Below, piece by piece: positions 28,335 to 36,818 of a stretch of DNA of 64,000 nt. The notes under the pieces are model-generated. The model searched no databases. It was not told the DNA's origin and worked only from the letters and a program-made list of their open reading frames with translations. Made by a program: the position numbers and the translations under genes. The stretch spans positions 1 to 64,000 of the forward strand of contig JADKHS010000017.1 in the NCBI GenBank assembly GCA_016721605.1, in the 5' to 3' direction. The DNA is from Nitrosomonadales bacterium (GTDB taxonomy: Bacteria; Pseudomonadota; Gammaproteobacteria; Burkholderiales; Gallionellaceae). Position 1 is the stretch's first letter. Each line of letters begins with the position of its first letter.

Positions 28335-28943
28335 TTAACCTCGGCGTGCGCCATGTATGATTTCAATCAGCTTGATTGCTTGCTGTTCCATTTCGATAGT
28401 CAGGCCGTCTACCTTAGCGCGGAAATGACGATAGAAAATCATACTGGGGATAGCCACCATCAGGCCAAATGCTGTGTTATACAAGGCTATCGAAATGCCA
28501 TGGGCGAGTGCGGCAGGGGCATTATCCGCAGTATTTTGTGCGCCGAAAATTTCAATCATTCCCACCATCGTGCCGAACAAGCCTAACAGCGGACTTATTG
28601 AAGCGATTGTGCCTAAGGTGGTAAGAAAACGTTCAAGCTCGTGTGCGGCAGCGCGCCCTGCCTCCTCAACAGATTCTTTCATCACTGTGGATGGGCTTTT
28701 AATATTCTTAAGGCCTGCGGCGAAAATACGGCCGAGCGGGGATTCTGCTTCTAAACGGGAAAGCATGGCGTCACTGACCCCACGCTGTTTAAGTTCCTGA
28801 ACCACTTCATTGAATAGCTCTGCAGGTGCAATTTTTTTGCTGCGCAGGGTCATCAAACGTTCTAAGATTATCCCGACGGCAATCAAAGATGCGATTATCA
28901 AAAACCAAATCGGCCAGCCAGCCATTTCTACAATAACAAACAC
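28335..28943 (-). CDS. exbB: ExbB/TolQ proton channel protein (first copy)
   Basis: MotA/TolQ/ExbB family protein of 202 residues with an N-terminal helix (AGWPIWFLIIASLIAVGIIL) and two C-terminal helices (TLGTIASISPLLGLFGTMVG and SIALYNTAFGLMVAIPSMIF). It forms the proton channel with ExbD at the inner membrane. First gene of the exbB-exbD-lpxK-Trm112-kdsB-adk-glcG-gamma-CA operon; the promoter should lie in 28944-29110. Confidence 0.9.
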   Translation of the reverse strand: MFVIVEMAGWPIWFLIIASLIAVGIILERLMTLRSKKIAPAELFNEVVQELKQRGVSDAMLSRLEAESPLGRIFAAGLKNIKSPSTVMKESVEEAGRAAAHELERFLTTLGTIASISPLLGLFGTMVGMIEIFGAQNTADNAPAALAHGISIALYNTAFGLMVAIPSMIFYRHFRAKVDGLTIEMEQQAIKLIEIIHGARRG

Positions 28944-29154
28944 TGAATTTCTCCAAATATGCTTAAATTAATAAAGCGGAACTGTATCTGGTCGCACTTG
29001 TTTGAGCAAGATTTCTCCAGTTACTTTAACCCGAATATCCTTTGATATTTATATCATGATTATTTTGAGATGCTTAGCAACATCATTGAAGTGAAGGGAC
29101 TATGATGTTTAATTCATGCACAAAAATAGTGGTTTTTTATTAAAGGATGCCAAT

Positions 29155-30550
29155 ATGACCTTTAAATTAATTGAAGATAAAAAAAATCATATCTTCAGTG
29201 TGCAAGAACTCAACATGGCAACCAAGCAGATATTGGAAAGTAGTTTGCCGCTGTTATGGGTGCGCGGTGAAATTTCCAATTTTATCTGCGCTACTTCCAA
29301 GCATTGGTATTTTTCCCTGAAAGATGGGCAGGCGCAGGTGCGCTGCGTGATGTTCCGTCACAAAAGTCAGCACCTTGACTGGCTACCAAAAAATGGCATG
29401 CAAGTGGAGGTATTGGCTCTGGCCACGCTGTATGAAGCTCGTGGTGAATTTCAATTGACGCTGGAGCAGATGCGGCCAGCGGGACTGGGCGCGCTGTATG
29501 ATGCGTTCGAGCGCCTCAAACGCAAACTGGAAGCCGAGGGGTTGTTCGATGCTGCGCGAAAACGGCCGCTGCCGTTCTTCCCTGCACAAATTGGCATTAT
29601 CACCTCACCGCAGGCAGCAGCGTTACGCGATGTGTTGATTACCTTGGCTAAGCGTATGCCAAGTATTTCTGTCGTGCTGTATCCCACACCGGTACAGGGG
29701 GAGGAAGCGGCGCAAAAGATCGCGCAAGCCATTCGATTGGCTAACGAGCGCGCGGAGTGCGACGTGCTGATGTTATGTCGCGGTGGTGGCAGTATCGAAG
29801 ATTTATGGGCATTTAACGAGGAGATTGTAGCGCGTGCCATCTTTGCCAGCCGCATTCTGATAGTGAGCGGTATTGGACACGAAACTGATTTTACCATCAC
29901 TGATTTTGTTGTTGATCAACGTGCTGCCACACCCACAGCGGCAGCGCAACTGGTTGTGCCGGAGCGGCAAGAGTTGTTACAACGCGTATCTCATTTGGCA
30001 CAGCGATTAGCACGCGGCAAGCAACGCCAATTCGAACGTGTAATGCAGCAGCTCGACTACTTGCAGCGTCGCTTGGTGCATCCCGCACAGCGAATGCAGC
30101 AACAAACTCAGCATCTTAACCATCTGCAGCAACGCTTGCAGACCGTGTTAACCTATATTTTGCAACGCCAACAATGGCATTGGCAGTCGTTGCAGCAGCG
30201 TTTACGTGCGGCATATCCAAATATTGAACAGCTTGGCGCACGACAGATAGCTTTGACTCACCACCTACAGGAAGTTATGCAACGCACACTGGGACGCTTC
30301 AATGCCCACCTAGACGTCTTACAGCAACATCTCGACCATCTCGATCCACAACAGGTGCTGGCGCGCGGCTACAGTATGGTACGTGATGCACGGTACAATT
30401 ATTTTGGACAGCGCTGCTTTGCCTGTAGGCGCACACCTCGATATCACCTTCGCGCATGGTTGGGCGCATGTAGAATTAACAAAGAAGGGGGAGTCTTTAC
30501 CCAATCTGGAGATAAGTGGGAACAAAGATAGGAATGCTGAATTGCCATAA
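29155..30550 (+). CDS. xseA: Exodeoxyribonuclease VII large subunit, frameshifted near end
   Basis: Single-strand DNA exonuclease subunit. ATG 29155 is chosen because AAAGGATG sits eight bases upstream; an in-frame ATG at 29116 is less likely. OB-fold N-terminus: FSVQELNMATKQILESSLPL then VRGEISNF. The catalytic core has IGIITSPQAAALRDVL, LCRGGGSIEDLWAFNEE, and GIGHETDFTITDFVVDQRAA with TPTAAAQL. A glutamine-rich coiled-coil region spans residues about 270-400. After GYSMVRDA one base is out (about 30388); the corrected frame reads GTIILDSAALPVGAHLDITF and ends NAELP at 30550. Total length about 465 residues, normal. Confidence 0.9.
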
Positions 30551-30619
30551 CTCAGGAAGAATTTAACGTCAGAGAAAGCGGGTATCGTTATTTCGCTAAC
30601 CTGATGAAACAACCGCAGG

Positions 30620-30649
30620 TTGATCAGGGAGAGGGTTTTAGAGTAGAAT
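30620..30649 (+). promoter_or_regulatory. Possible sigma-70 promoter for rpmB-rpmG
   Basis: TTGATC at 30620-30625 and TAGAAT at 30644-30649 with an 18-base spacer, 35 bases before the rpmB start. Sequence match only. Confidence 0.35.
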
Positions 30650-30684
30650 CGCACTTCTTTTGTAAACTAGTTGGAGAAATAGCT

Positions 30685-30919
30685 ATGGCTCGCGTCTGTC
30701 AAGTAACGGGGAAGCGCCCGATGGTGGGAAACAATGTATCTCACGCCAATAATAAAACAAAGCGTCGTTTCCTGCCAAATTTGCAGCGTCGCCGCTTGTG
30801 GGTTGAAACTGAAAATCGCTGGGTATCCTTGCGCCTGACAAATGCCGGGTTACGTACCATTGACAAAAATGGTATCGATGCGGTGTTATTTGAAATGCGC
30901 ACGCGGCGAAAACGTTTAA
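30685..30919 (+). CDS. rpmB: Ribosomal protein L28, frameshifted at 3' end
   Basis: Large-subunit protein of about 77 residues: MARVCQVTGKRPMVGNNVSH, ANNKTKRRFLPNLQ, then LRLTNAGLRTIDKNGIDAVL. After EMRTR the frame must change near 30905 to give GENV and a stop at 30919, just before the rpmG ribosome binding site AAGGAG. As sequenced the frame runs on across rpmG. A real break in L28 is unlikely, so this is evidence for sequencing error. GGAG lies upstream of ATG 30685. Confidence 0.9.
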
Positions 30920-30932
30920 GGAGTAACAAAAA

Positions 30933-31088
30933 ATGCGTGAAAAAATCAAGCTTGAATCCAGCGCCGGCACTGGTCATTTCTATACAACGGACAAAAATAA
31001 GCGTACTACGCCGGAAAAACTTGAGATCAAGAAGTTTGATCCAGTGGTGCGCAAACATGTGATGTACAAAGAAACCAAGCTAAAGTAA
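30933..31088 (+). CDS. rpmG: Ribosomal protein L33
   Basis: 51 residues: MREKIKLESSAGTGHFYTTD, KNKRTTPEKLEIKKFDPVVR, then KHVMYKETKLK. This is the cysteine-free (zinc-independent) form. AAGGAG lies nine bases before ATG 30933. Co-transcribed with rpmB and followed by a strong terminator. Confidence 0.95.
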   Translation: MREKIKLESSAGTGHFYTTDKNKRTTPEKLEIKKFDPVVRKHVMYKETKLK

Positions 31089-31100
31089 GCCATTCTCTTT

Positions 31101-31120
31101 GGTTCACAAAGGTTCACAAA
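31101..31120 (+). repeat. Tandem 10-base repeat
   Basis: GGTTCACAAA occurs twice head to tail between rpmG and its terminator. Probably a local slippage duplication. Confidence 0.7.
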
Positions 31121-31124
31121 CGCA

Positions 31125-31151
31125 TAAAAAAACCCGCTTAAGCGGGTTTTT
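31125..31151 (+). terminator. Bidirectional rho-independent terminator
   Basis: AAAAAACCCGCTTAAGCGGG followed by TTTTTTG: a perfect 7-base-pair stem, ACCCGCT, with a short centre, flanked by A and T tracts. It can end rpmB-rpmG (plus) and the desaturase gene (minus, stop at 31170). Confidence 0.9.
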
Positions 31152-31169
31152 TGTTTAGGTTAACAAATA

Positions 31170-32336
31170 CTAAGCGTAGCAACGCAACCGTTGGGAAAAT
31201 TCCTGTAATGCCACAATCCCACTGTTTTCCGCCCGATGACACCAATCTTCCAATTGTTTTACTAATTGCTCCTTGGTAGCAGTAGAGTTTTGCCAGATAA
31301 CAGCTAACTCTTGGCGTAAGGTATAAGTTGTCCGTAGGATGCCGCTGGCTTTAATCACCACGCTGAGTTTTGTTTTTTGTTGTTCGGTCAAAACGTTCTC
31401 ATCCAAGTGCAGCCAATGTTTTATACGCGCCACGTCAATTTTATCTGAGGCTTGTAGTTTGAGCCGGGCTATCTCTATTGAGTAAGTTTTTTTCAGTAAT
31501 TGGGCATATCTGGCTGTCACTTCGTAGCGGTTAGCGATAACGGCGTGCAGGGTCTCCATATCGCATGAAGTCTTGGTTTGGTTCAGGCGTACCCGTGGCG
31601 CACGCCTCTTCACTTGTGCTAAACCGAGCGCTGCTATGACACGAATGTAGAGCCAACCGATGTCGACCTCATACCATTTGTTTGAAAGTTTCGCGGAAGA
31701 GGCATAAGCATGGTGATTATTGTGTAGCTCTTCACCGCCGATGAATATACCCCACGGCACGATGTTGGTGGAAGCGTCCGCCGTCTGGAAGTTGCGATAA
31801 CCCCAGTAATGTCCGATACCGTTGACAATACCAGCCGCATTAATAGGTATCCATGCCATCTGCACAGCCCAGATGGTTAGGCCGAGTGGGCCAAACAAAA
31901 GTATGTCGATGATGAGCATCAACGTGATGCCAAGCTCGCTGCGTTTACTATAAAGATTGTTTTCCAACCAGTCGTTCGGTGTACCGTGGCCATATTTGGC
32001 TAGTGTTTCTTGGTTCTCAGCCTCTTTGCGGTAGAGAGCGGCCCCTTCCAATAGCACTTTTTTGATTCCCAGAATAACCGGGCTATGGGGATCATCCTCT
32101 GTCTCACATTTAGCATGGTGTTTGCGGTGAATGGCAACCCACTCTTTTGTGACGATAGCGGTAGTTAGCCATAACCAAAAGCGAAAAAAATGACTAGGAA
32201 TAGCATGCAAATCCAGGGCGCGATGTGCCTGGTGGCGGTGCAAAAAAATGGTAACAGATGCGATGGTAATATGGGTGAAAGCCAGTACAACAACTATATA
32301 ACCCCACCATGGCAAATCAATAAAACCTGAAAGCAT
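31170..32336 (-). CDS. Acyl-lipid/acyl-CoA fatty acid desaturase (DesA-like)
   Basis: Membrane di-iron desaturase of 388 residues introducing a double bond into fatty acyl chains. Three histidine boxes: HRHQAHR near residue 33, HRKHH near 70 and HNNHH near 205, with hydrophobic segments between. The last 140 residues (from TSCDMETLHAVIANRYEVTA) form a helical soluble tail that resembles a transposase C-terminus, but to my knowledge betaproteobacterial DesA proteins carry it. ATG 32336. Useful for membrane fluidity in the cold. Confidence 0.88.
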   Translation of the reverse strand: MLSGFIDLPWWGYIVVVLAFTHITIASVTIFLHRHQAHRALDLHAIPSHFFRFWLWLTTAIVTKEWVAIHRKHHAKCETEDDPHSPVILGIKKVLLEGAALYRKEAENQETLAKYGHGTPNDWLENNLYSKRSELGITLMLIIDILLFGPLGLTIWAVQMAWIPINAAGIVNGIGHYWGYRNFQTADASTNIVPWGIFIGGEELHNNHHAYASSAKLSNKWYEVDIGWLYIRVIAALGLAQVKRRAPRVRLNQTKTSCDMETLHAVIANRYEVTARYAQLLKKTYSIEIARLKLQASDKIDVARIKHWLHLDENVLTEQQKTKLSVVIKASGILRTTYTLRQELAVIWQNSTATKEQLVKQLEDWCHRAENSGIVALQEFSQRLRCYA

Positions 32337-32398
32337 TCACTATCTCCTGGAAATTAACTATAAATTATATCAAATAATTTTAACATATTAAGGACTTA

Positions 32399-32749
32399 TC
32401 AAGCTGCGGCCGCCCAAATTTTTGCTTCTTCATAATCGGTAAAGACGCGTATATCGGCATCCACGAACATGCGCGATAGCCAAGCCTGCCATGTGATCCA
32501 TTGATCATCAGTTATAACGGCAATTCTGCTGAAATCATGCATGTGTTCGCGATTGAAAAATTTGATTTCCTCCCATGCTACATCCACCGTGTAGTTGATC
32601 ATGTCACGTAGGTCAAACAACAGATTGGCCATACCGGGTGATTTAAGCATGTAGAGTGCATGTTCCTCGAATTGCTTAAAATCGGCCAAGGTGAATTCGC
32701 CCAGTACAGCAACATTAAGCAGGGTGGGAGTTTGTTCGATTGTAATCAT
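32399..32749 (-). CDS. SpoIIAA-like (STAS-fold) protein
   Basis: 116 residues: VAVLGEFTLADFKQFEEHAL, NLLFDLRDMINYTVDVAWEE, IAVITDDQWITWQAWLSRMF and DIRVFTDYEEAKIWA. This pattern fits the SpoIIAA-like family, whose members may bind small lipophilic ligands or act in regulation; role unknown. No phosphorylatable serine context is evident. It stands alone between the desaturase and the EamA transporter on the same strand. Confidence 0.75.
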   Translation of the reverse strand: MITIEQTPTLLNVAVLGEFTLADFKQFEEHALYMLKSPGMANLLFDLRDMINYTVDVAWEEIKFFNREHMHDFSRIAVITDDQWITWQAWLSRMFVDADIRVFTDYEEAKIWAAAA

Positions 32750-32770
32750 GTTAAGTCTCTTCTTCGTTAG

Positions 32771-33619
32771 TTATGCGCCGCCATGCTTGGGCGTCAGTTT
32801 CAAGCTTAACACACTGCCTGCAATGATAAACCCTATGCCTATCCATCCCATCAGTGGCAATGTCTCGCCCCACAAAATCATGCCAAATATGCTGGCGAAT
32901 ATCACAGTGCTGTAGGACAAACTACCTGCCACCAACGTTTTCCCGGTGCGGTAAGCGCGGGTCATGGCCAATTGTGCTAGCGTGGCCGTGCTGCCGAGTC
33001 CGAGCAAGATGAATAAACCAAGCGTGGTGATCGGATGGATAGTTCCAAGCAACATACCGACGCCGCTGCCAATAGCGGCAATCAGGCTGAAATAGAACAC
33101 CACACGCCACTCTGGTTCGCCCCTTAACCCAAGTTGTTTGACATTGAGGTAGGCGATGCCAGCCAAGAGGCCAGAAATCAGCCCGATAAGACCGGGGATA
33201 AGTTGATCCTGGGCCAACGTGGGGTGCAATAGCAATATCACACCACAAAACCCCAGCAGAATAGCGCTGGAAAGAGCAGGCCGAAAATGTTCCTTAAAGG
33301 CTAACATGGTCAAAATAGTAAGATAGAGCGGCGCGGTGTAATTTAGCGTGACTGCAGTGGCCAGCGGCAACACGGTAATACAGTAGAAATACAACATCAA
33401 TGCGATGGTGCCAGAAATGCCGCGCCACAAATGCTGCTTTAAGTGACAGGTCGACAACGACAGTCCTTGCTGGCGGATAACGGCGTAGATCATCAATAGC
33501 CCGAGGAAAGAGCGATAAAATACTAATTCAATATGAGAAAAATATTCTGCACCGAGTTTGACAAACACCCCCATGCAGCCGAAAAGGAATCCGGCAACTA
33601 GCATCCATAGCGCACCCAT
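32771..33619 (-). CDS. EamA/DMT family transporter
   Basis: Inner-membrane protein of 282 residues with ten predicted helices in two EamA repeats (GALWMLVAGFLFGCMGVFVK; LIPGLIGLISGLLAGIAYLN). The conserved end-of-repeat pattern shows in LNYTAPLYLTILTMLAFKEH and GSLSYSTVIFASIFGMILWG. Probably exports a metabolite or amino acid; substrate cannot be told. Confidence 0.85.
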   Translation of the reverse strand: MGALWMLVAGFLFGCMGVFVKLGAEYFSHIELVFYRSFLGLLMIYAVIRQQGLSLSTCHLKQHLWRGISGTIALMLYFYCITVLPLATAVTLNYTAPLYLTILTMLAFKEHFRPALSSAILLGFCGVILLLHPTLAQDQLIPGLIGLISGLLAGIAYLNVKQLGLRGEPEWRVVFYFSLIAAIGSGVGMLLGTIHPITTLGLFILLGLGSTATLAQLAMTRAYRTGKTLVAGSLSYSTVIFASIFGMILWGETLPLMGWIGIGFIIAGSVLSLKLTPKHGGA

Positions 33620-33756
33620 TTCAATAGATTATTGAACCGGATTGCCAAAAAAAATACTCACCCCGCGCAGGAAAAAGTATGGCCGTTTAACCAAACTAAA
33701 GTCCCGCCTGCACGGGCAGGGTAATGCGCAAAATTTTATGATGGCGATTAGTATGA
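33620..33756. other. Spacer between the Rieske and EamA genes
   Basis: Between the two minus-strand genes lies an imperfect GC-rich hairpin, CCCGCCTGCACGGGCAGGG, around 33693-33711, without a clear T tract. It could slow transcription after the Rieske gene. Nothing else seen. Confidence 0.25.
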
Positions 33757-34866
33757 TCATTCTCCCAAATGCGGATCAAGCTGGCGCCGCAGAAACTCAT
33801 GGAAATGCAGCAGGCCGTCCTCGGTCGGAGATTGATACGGCCCAGCATCTTCGATCCCATGCTGGTGCAGCCATTTGCGTCCCTGATGCATTTTCAGGCA
33901 GATGGTATCATCCTCAAGCGCAGTTTCGCGGTAGGCTGCCTTTTCTGCTTCGACAAAATCGCGCTCGAACAGCACTATATCTTCAGGGTAGTAAAACTCC
34001 ATAATGTTAGTGCAGGCATCGACCCCGCGCGGAATGACAGTACTAACCACTAATGTATTGGGGTACCACTCAACCATGATGTTAGGGTAATAGGTCAGCC
34101 AGATCGCGCCGTATTTAGGTAGCGTGCCATTGTTATAACGCAGTACCTGTTCCTGCCATTTACCGTAGACGGCACTGCCGGCTTTGCGCAGGCCATGGTT
34201 GATGCCTACAGTTTGCACGCTGTACCAGTCGCCAAATTCCCAGCGCAGATCATCGCAATTGACGAATTTACCCAAGCCGGGATGAAACGGCGCAACATGA
34301 TAGTCCTCCTGATATACCTCAATGAAAGTCTTCCAATTGAAAGCATATTCATCTATCTCTACACGATCCAGTTGATAATTGGAAAAATCCAGTTCCTTTA
34401 GCGCAGGGATATCCGCCAGATCCTTGGCAATATTTCGTTTACCTGCGAACAGTAAGCCATTCCAGTGTTGCAACGGAGTTTTATTGAGATGCCGACAGGG
34501 ACTCTGCGGGAAGCGCGGTGCACCCAACAGCTGGCCATCCAGTTGGTATGTCCAACGATGCAGGGGGCATACAATATTTTTCGCGCTACCACGACCTTCA
34601 AGCATGGTGGCCTGACGATGGCGACAAATATTGGAAAGTAATTCCACTCCATTTTGATTACGCACCAACATCTTAGCGTTATCCATCCAATTTAAAACAT
34701 GGTAATCGCCGATATCTGGAACCAACAGTTCATGCCCGATATAGCCAGGGCCGTTATCGAATAGCATGCGCTGCTCAATCTCCAAAATTTTTGGATCGAA
34801 GTACCATCGTAATGGCGGTTGTGTGTGAACTTGGGTGAGCTGATAGATCTTGGCGATCTCGGACAT
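33757..34866 (-). CDS. Aromatic ring-hydroxylating oxygenase alpha-type (Rieske) protein
   Basis: Rieske non-heme iron oxygenase of about 369 residues from ATG 34866 (MSEIAKIYQLTQVH). The 2Fe-2S site is CRHRQATMLEGRGSAKNIVC-PLH near residue 85, in which the first pair is C-R-H and the second C-P-L-H. The mononuclear iron ligands are in EDYHVAPFHPGLGKF near residue 200, with the third acidic ligand probably in EDDTICLKMHQGR. Such proteins hydroxylate or demethylate small organics; substrate unknown. It may be co-transcribed with the cytochrome gene 150 bases upstream; no reductase is adjacent. Confidence 0.85.
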   Translation of the reverse strand: MSEIAKIYQLTQVHTQPPLRWYFDPKILEIEQRMLFDNGPGYIGHELLVPDIGDYHVLNWMDNAKMLVRNQNGVELLSNICRHRQATMLEGRGSAKNIVCPLHRWTYQLDGQLLGAPRFPQSPCRHLNKTPLQHWNGLLFAGKRNIAKDLADIPALKELDFSNYQLDRVEIDEYAFNWKTFIEVYQEDYHVAPFHPGLGKFVNCDDLRWEFGDWYSVQTVGINHGLRKAGSAVYGKWQEQVLRYNNGTLPKYGAIWLTYYPNIMVEWYPNTLVVSTVIPRGVDACTNIMEFYYPEDIVLFERDFVEAEKAAYRETALEDDTICLKMHQGRKWLHQHGIEDAGPYQSPTEDGLLHFHEFLRRQLDPHLGE

Positions 34867-35014
34867 ACCAACATCTTCCTTGCAAAAAGTGAATACGTTA
34901 CGGGAAAAAAGATTAAATTGTCCCTTAAAATGGCAGGGAGGAGCAACAAAAACTGTCATTCTGTGGCGAGCAAATGAATTTGCCTTGCCCATTTCATAGC
35001 AACAGGCATGCACA

Positions 35015-35905
35015 TCAGTGAATGTCTTTAGGCTTTGGGCTACGTTTGACTGCACTCATTGCCTTGAGATAAGCGATAATTTCTTTTGTGACGTTCGCTC
35101 GATTAGGGATCTCCTGTGCAAGTCCAGGCATCAGCGTGTTGTGTCGGATACTCGATGGATTCTCGATCCAGCGTGTCAGATACTTAGGCTTGATGTACTC
35201 GACCACACTCGTCGGGTAATTGAGCTCAGGTGCTTTGCCGCCGCCTTCACCATTGATTATATGGCATGCCATGCAATACTTACGAAAGTGCAAGAAACCA
35301 CGCTGCACTTCTGCGGAAGCCTTGGCTGGCGGGGAAAGATTCGGAAAGCGGGTTGCAAATGCGGTAAGTTCGATACTCTTCACCTGGTAAGGCATGTCAG
35401 ACGCGCCATCCTCAAGCAACCCTTTTGATTTTTTGTTGTCCCAGATTAAGTAGAGTGGCCCAAGTTGTACTACCTCGTTATTTTGTAGTATGTTGGTCAT
35501 CATAAATGGTGAGTCGCTGTCGTATGCAAAAGCGAAATAGGCATCATAAGAGAGAAATTTTGCGATTGGTACGCTCGCTTGATATCCATCCATTGAAATG
35601 AATACGACCTCCTCTGCTTTGCCCCACTCTTTGCCAAATATGTTGTCAAAAAGTGATCGGGCAGGATAAGCCTTGTAGACGCGGTCTTTTTTCTCGTGGA
35701 TCTCAAAAATTTTTAACGAAACTGCTGGAGCGATAGTAGCGAGATCGCTTAAAGTCAGACTCTTGACGATTTGACCTTTATCCTTAAATTCAATGCCGAT
35801 GTCGCTTTGTGAAAATGCTAGCGTAGGTAAACAAATGACGTTGCCGCAAACTGCAATAAGCGTTAGAAAAATATTTTGGAAATTTCTTGAGATTCGATTA
35901 TTCAT
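35015..35905 (-). CDS. Periplasmic c-type cytochrome with an N-terminal extra domain
   Basis: 296 residues from ATG 35905. Signal peptide around IFLTLIAVCGNVICLPTLAFS. Residues 40-190 (LTLSDLATIAPAVSLKIFEI, YPARSLFDNIFG, VVFISMDGYQASVPI) resemble the molybdopterin-oxidoreductase fold used in cofactor-less partner domains. A mono-heme domain follows with CMACH near residue 220 and the axial methionine probably in NTLMPGL. Likely an electron carrier in the periplasm. It lies upstream of the Rieske gene. The N-terminal assignment is by pattern and is tentative. Confidence 0.75.
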   Translation of the reverse strand: MNNRISRNFQNIFLTLIAVCGNVICLPTLAFSQSDIGIEFKDKGQIVKSLTLSDLATIAPAVSLKIFEIHEKKDRVYKAYPARSLFDNIFGKEWGKAEEVVFISMDGYQASVPIAKFLSYDAYFAFAYDSDSPFMMTNILQNNEVVQLGPLYLIWDNKKSKGLLEDGASDMPYQVKSIELTAFATRFPNLSPPAKASAEVQRGFLHFRKYCMACHIINGEGGGKAPELNYPTSVVEYIKPKYLTRWIENPSSIRHNTLMPGLAQEIPNRANVTKEIIAYLKAMSAVKRSPKPKDIH

Positions 35906-36116
35906 ATTCTGCCTCGCAGGCGGTAAATATTTTTGAAAAGATGGCATCATTGGATACGAACTTTTGGCAAAAAACAATATGAAAGAAGTTTTACCAGGGC
36001 CTAAGAAATACCTTGGCTTCGACGTTTTTTTAAATTTTTATGAGCGCTAGCGAACTGAAAATTAATCAAAGAAGTGTTACTTTAATAACTCTGTATTTTT
36101 ATCAAGGAGGGAAGTC

Positions 36117-36461
36117 ATGAAAGTCAAAATTACGACAATTTGTTTTATGGCCGGTATATTGCTGATACCTATCAGGGGCTTTACCGCCGATTCAACAATA
36201 GACCATCCAGATCCTATGACAATAGTTAAGGACTCGGATATAGCAAATAAAATAAAAACCAGACTGAACGCTGACAGACATTTGGGCAAATTCAAGAGTA
36301 TCAAAGTTGATATGGATAACAATGGTGTTGTATGGTTGAGCGGTACGGCCCACCTTTTATCAGAAGAGGAAAAAGCTGTTGAAATCGCTCGGGGTAACGA
36401 AGGTGTGGTTATAGTTAAAAGCAACATCCAAATCAAGAATGGGCATCCCATACATGAGTGA
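36117..36461 (+). CDS. BON domain periplasmic protein
   Basis: 114 residues. Signal peptide MKVKITTICFMAGILLIPIRG. One BON domain: DIANKIKTRLNADRHLGKFK, VDMDNNGVVWLSGTA, then EKAVEIARGNEGVVIVKSN. BON proteins (OsmY-like) respond to osmotic or envelope stress and may bind phospholipids. A strong Shine-Dalgarno AAGGAGGG lies eight bases before ATG 36117, suggesting high expression. Monocistronic. Confidence 0.85.
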   Translation: MKVKITTICFMAGILLIPIRGFTADSTIDHPDPMTIVKDSDIANKIKTRLNADRHLGKFKSIKVDMDNNGVVWLSGTAHLLSEEEKAVEIARGNEGVVIVKSNIQIKNGHPIHE

Positions 36462-36818
36462 TGTCATAGGTAGCATTCTTATAAAATGCATGTTTGTATA
36501 CCATGACGGATATTTTCAACGCCGCCGAAGCGTTTGGCCGGAGTTTCTCTAACTGCATTGAGGTTTGAAATTCACTGAAGTAAACCCGGCTCTGCCGGGA
36601 TCGATTTTTAAGCGAAATTGAAGCAGTCACACCGTGGGTTGAGTTGGAAAGAGGCGGTATCATCCACCCATTAATTTGATGCTGGCCCGCCGGAGAAACT
36701 ACTTCCTGTTAATGAATTGTTTGATGGTAAAGCCTCTTTATATTCAGCCAACAGGGTACGTCATGAAAACAGCAGCATGCCTCCGCACTCATCATAAAAC
36801 CTTGGGCATTTTTGAGCT
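36462..36818. other. Intergenic region with a small GC hairpin
   Basis: No gene seen. A perfect hairpin CCCGGC-TCT-GCCGGG at about 36585-36599 followed by ATCGATTTTTA may terminate the BON transcript. The rest, up to the thrC stop, shows nothing I can name. Confidence 0.35.

Noticed and set aside
29897..30088. Minus-strand open frames inside xseA, and similar long antisense frames in pheT, argB, adk and the RND pump gene
   Set aside because: They are shadows of strongly conserved genes and have no family features or start signals.
31101..31120. CRISPR or larger repeat array
   Set aside because: Only two 10-base copies occur, with no spacers; no CRISPR-like spaced repeats seen elsewhere.
31170..31600. 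Fusion of the desaturase to a transposase-like C-terminus
   Set aside because: This helical tail is, as far as I know, normal for betaproteobacterial DesA-type proteins, so it is not a new fusion.
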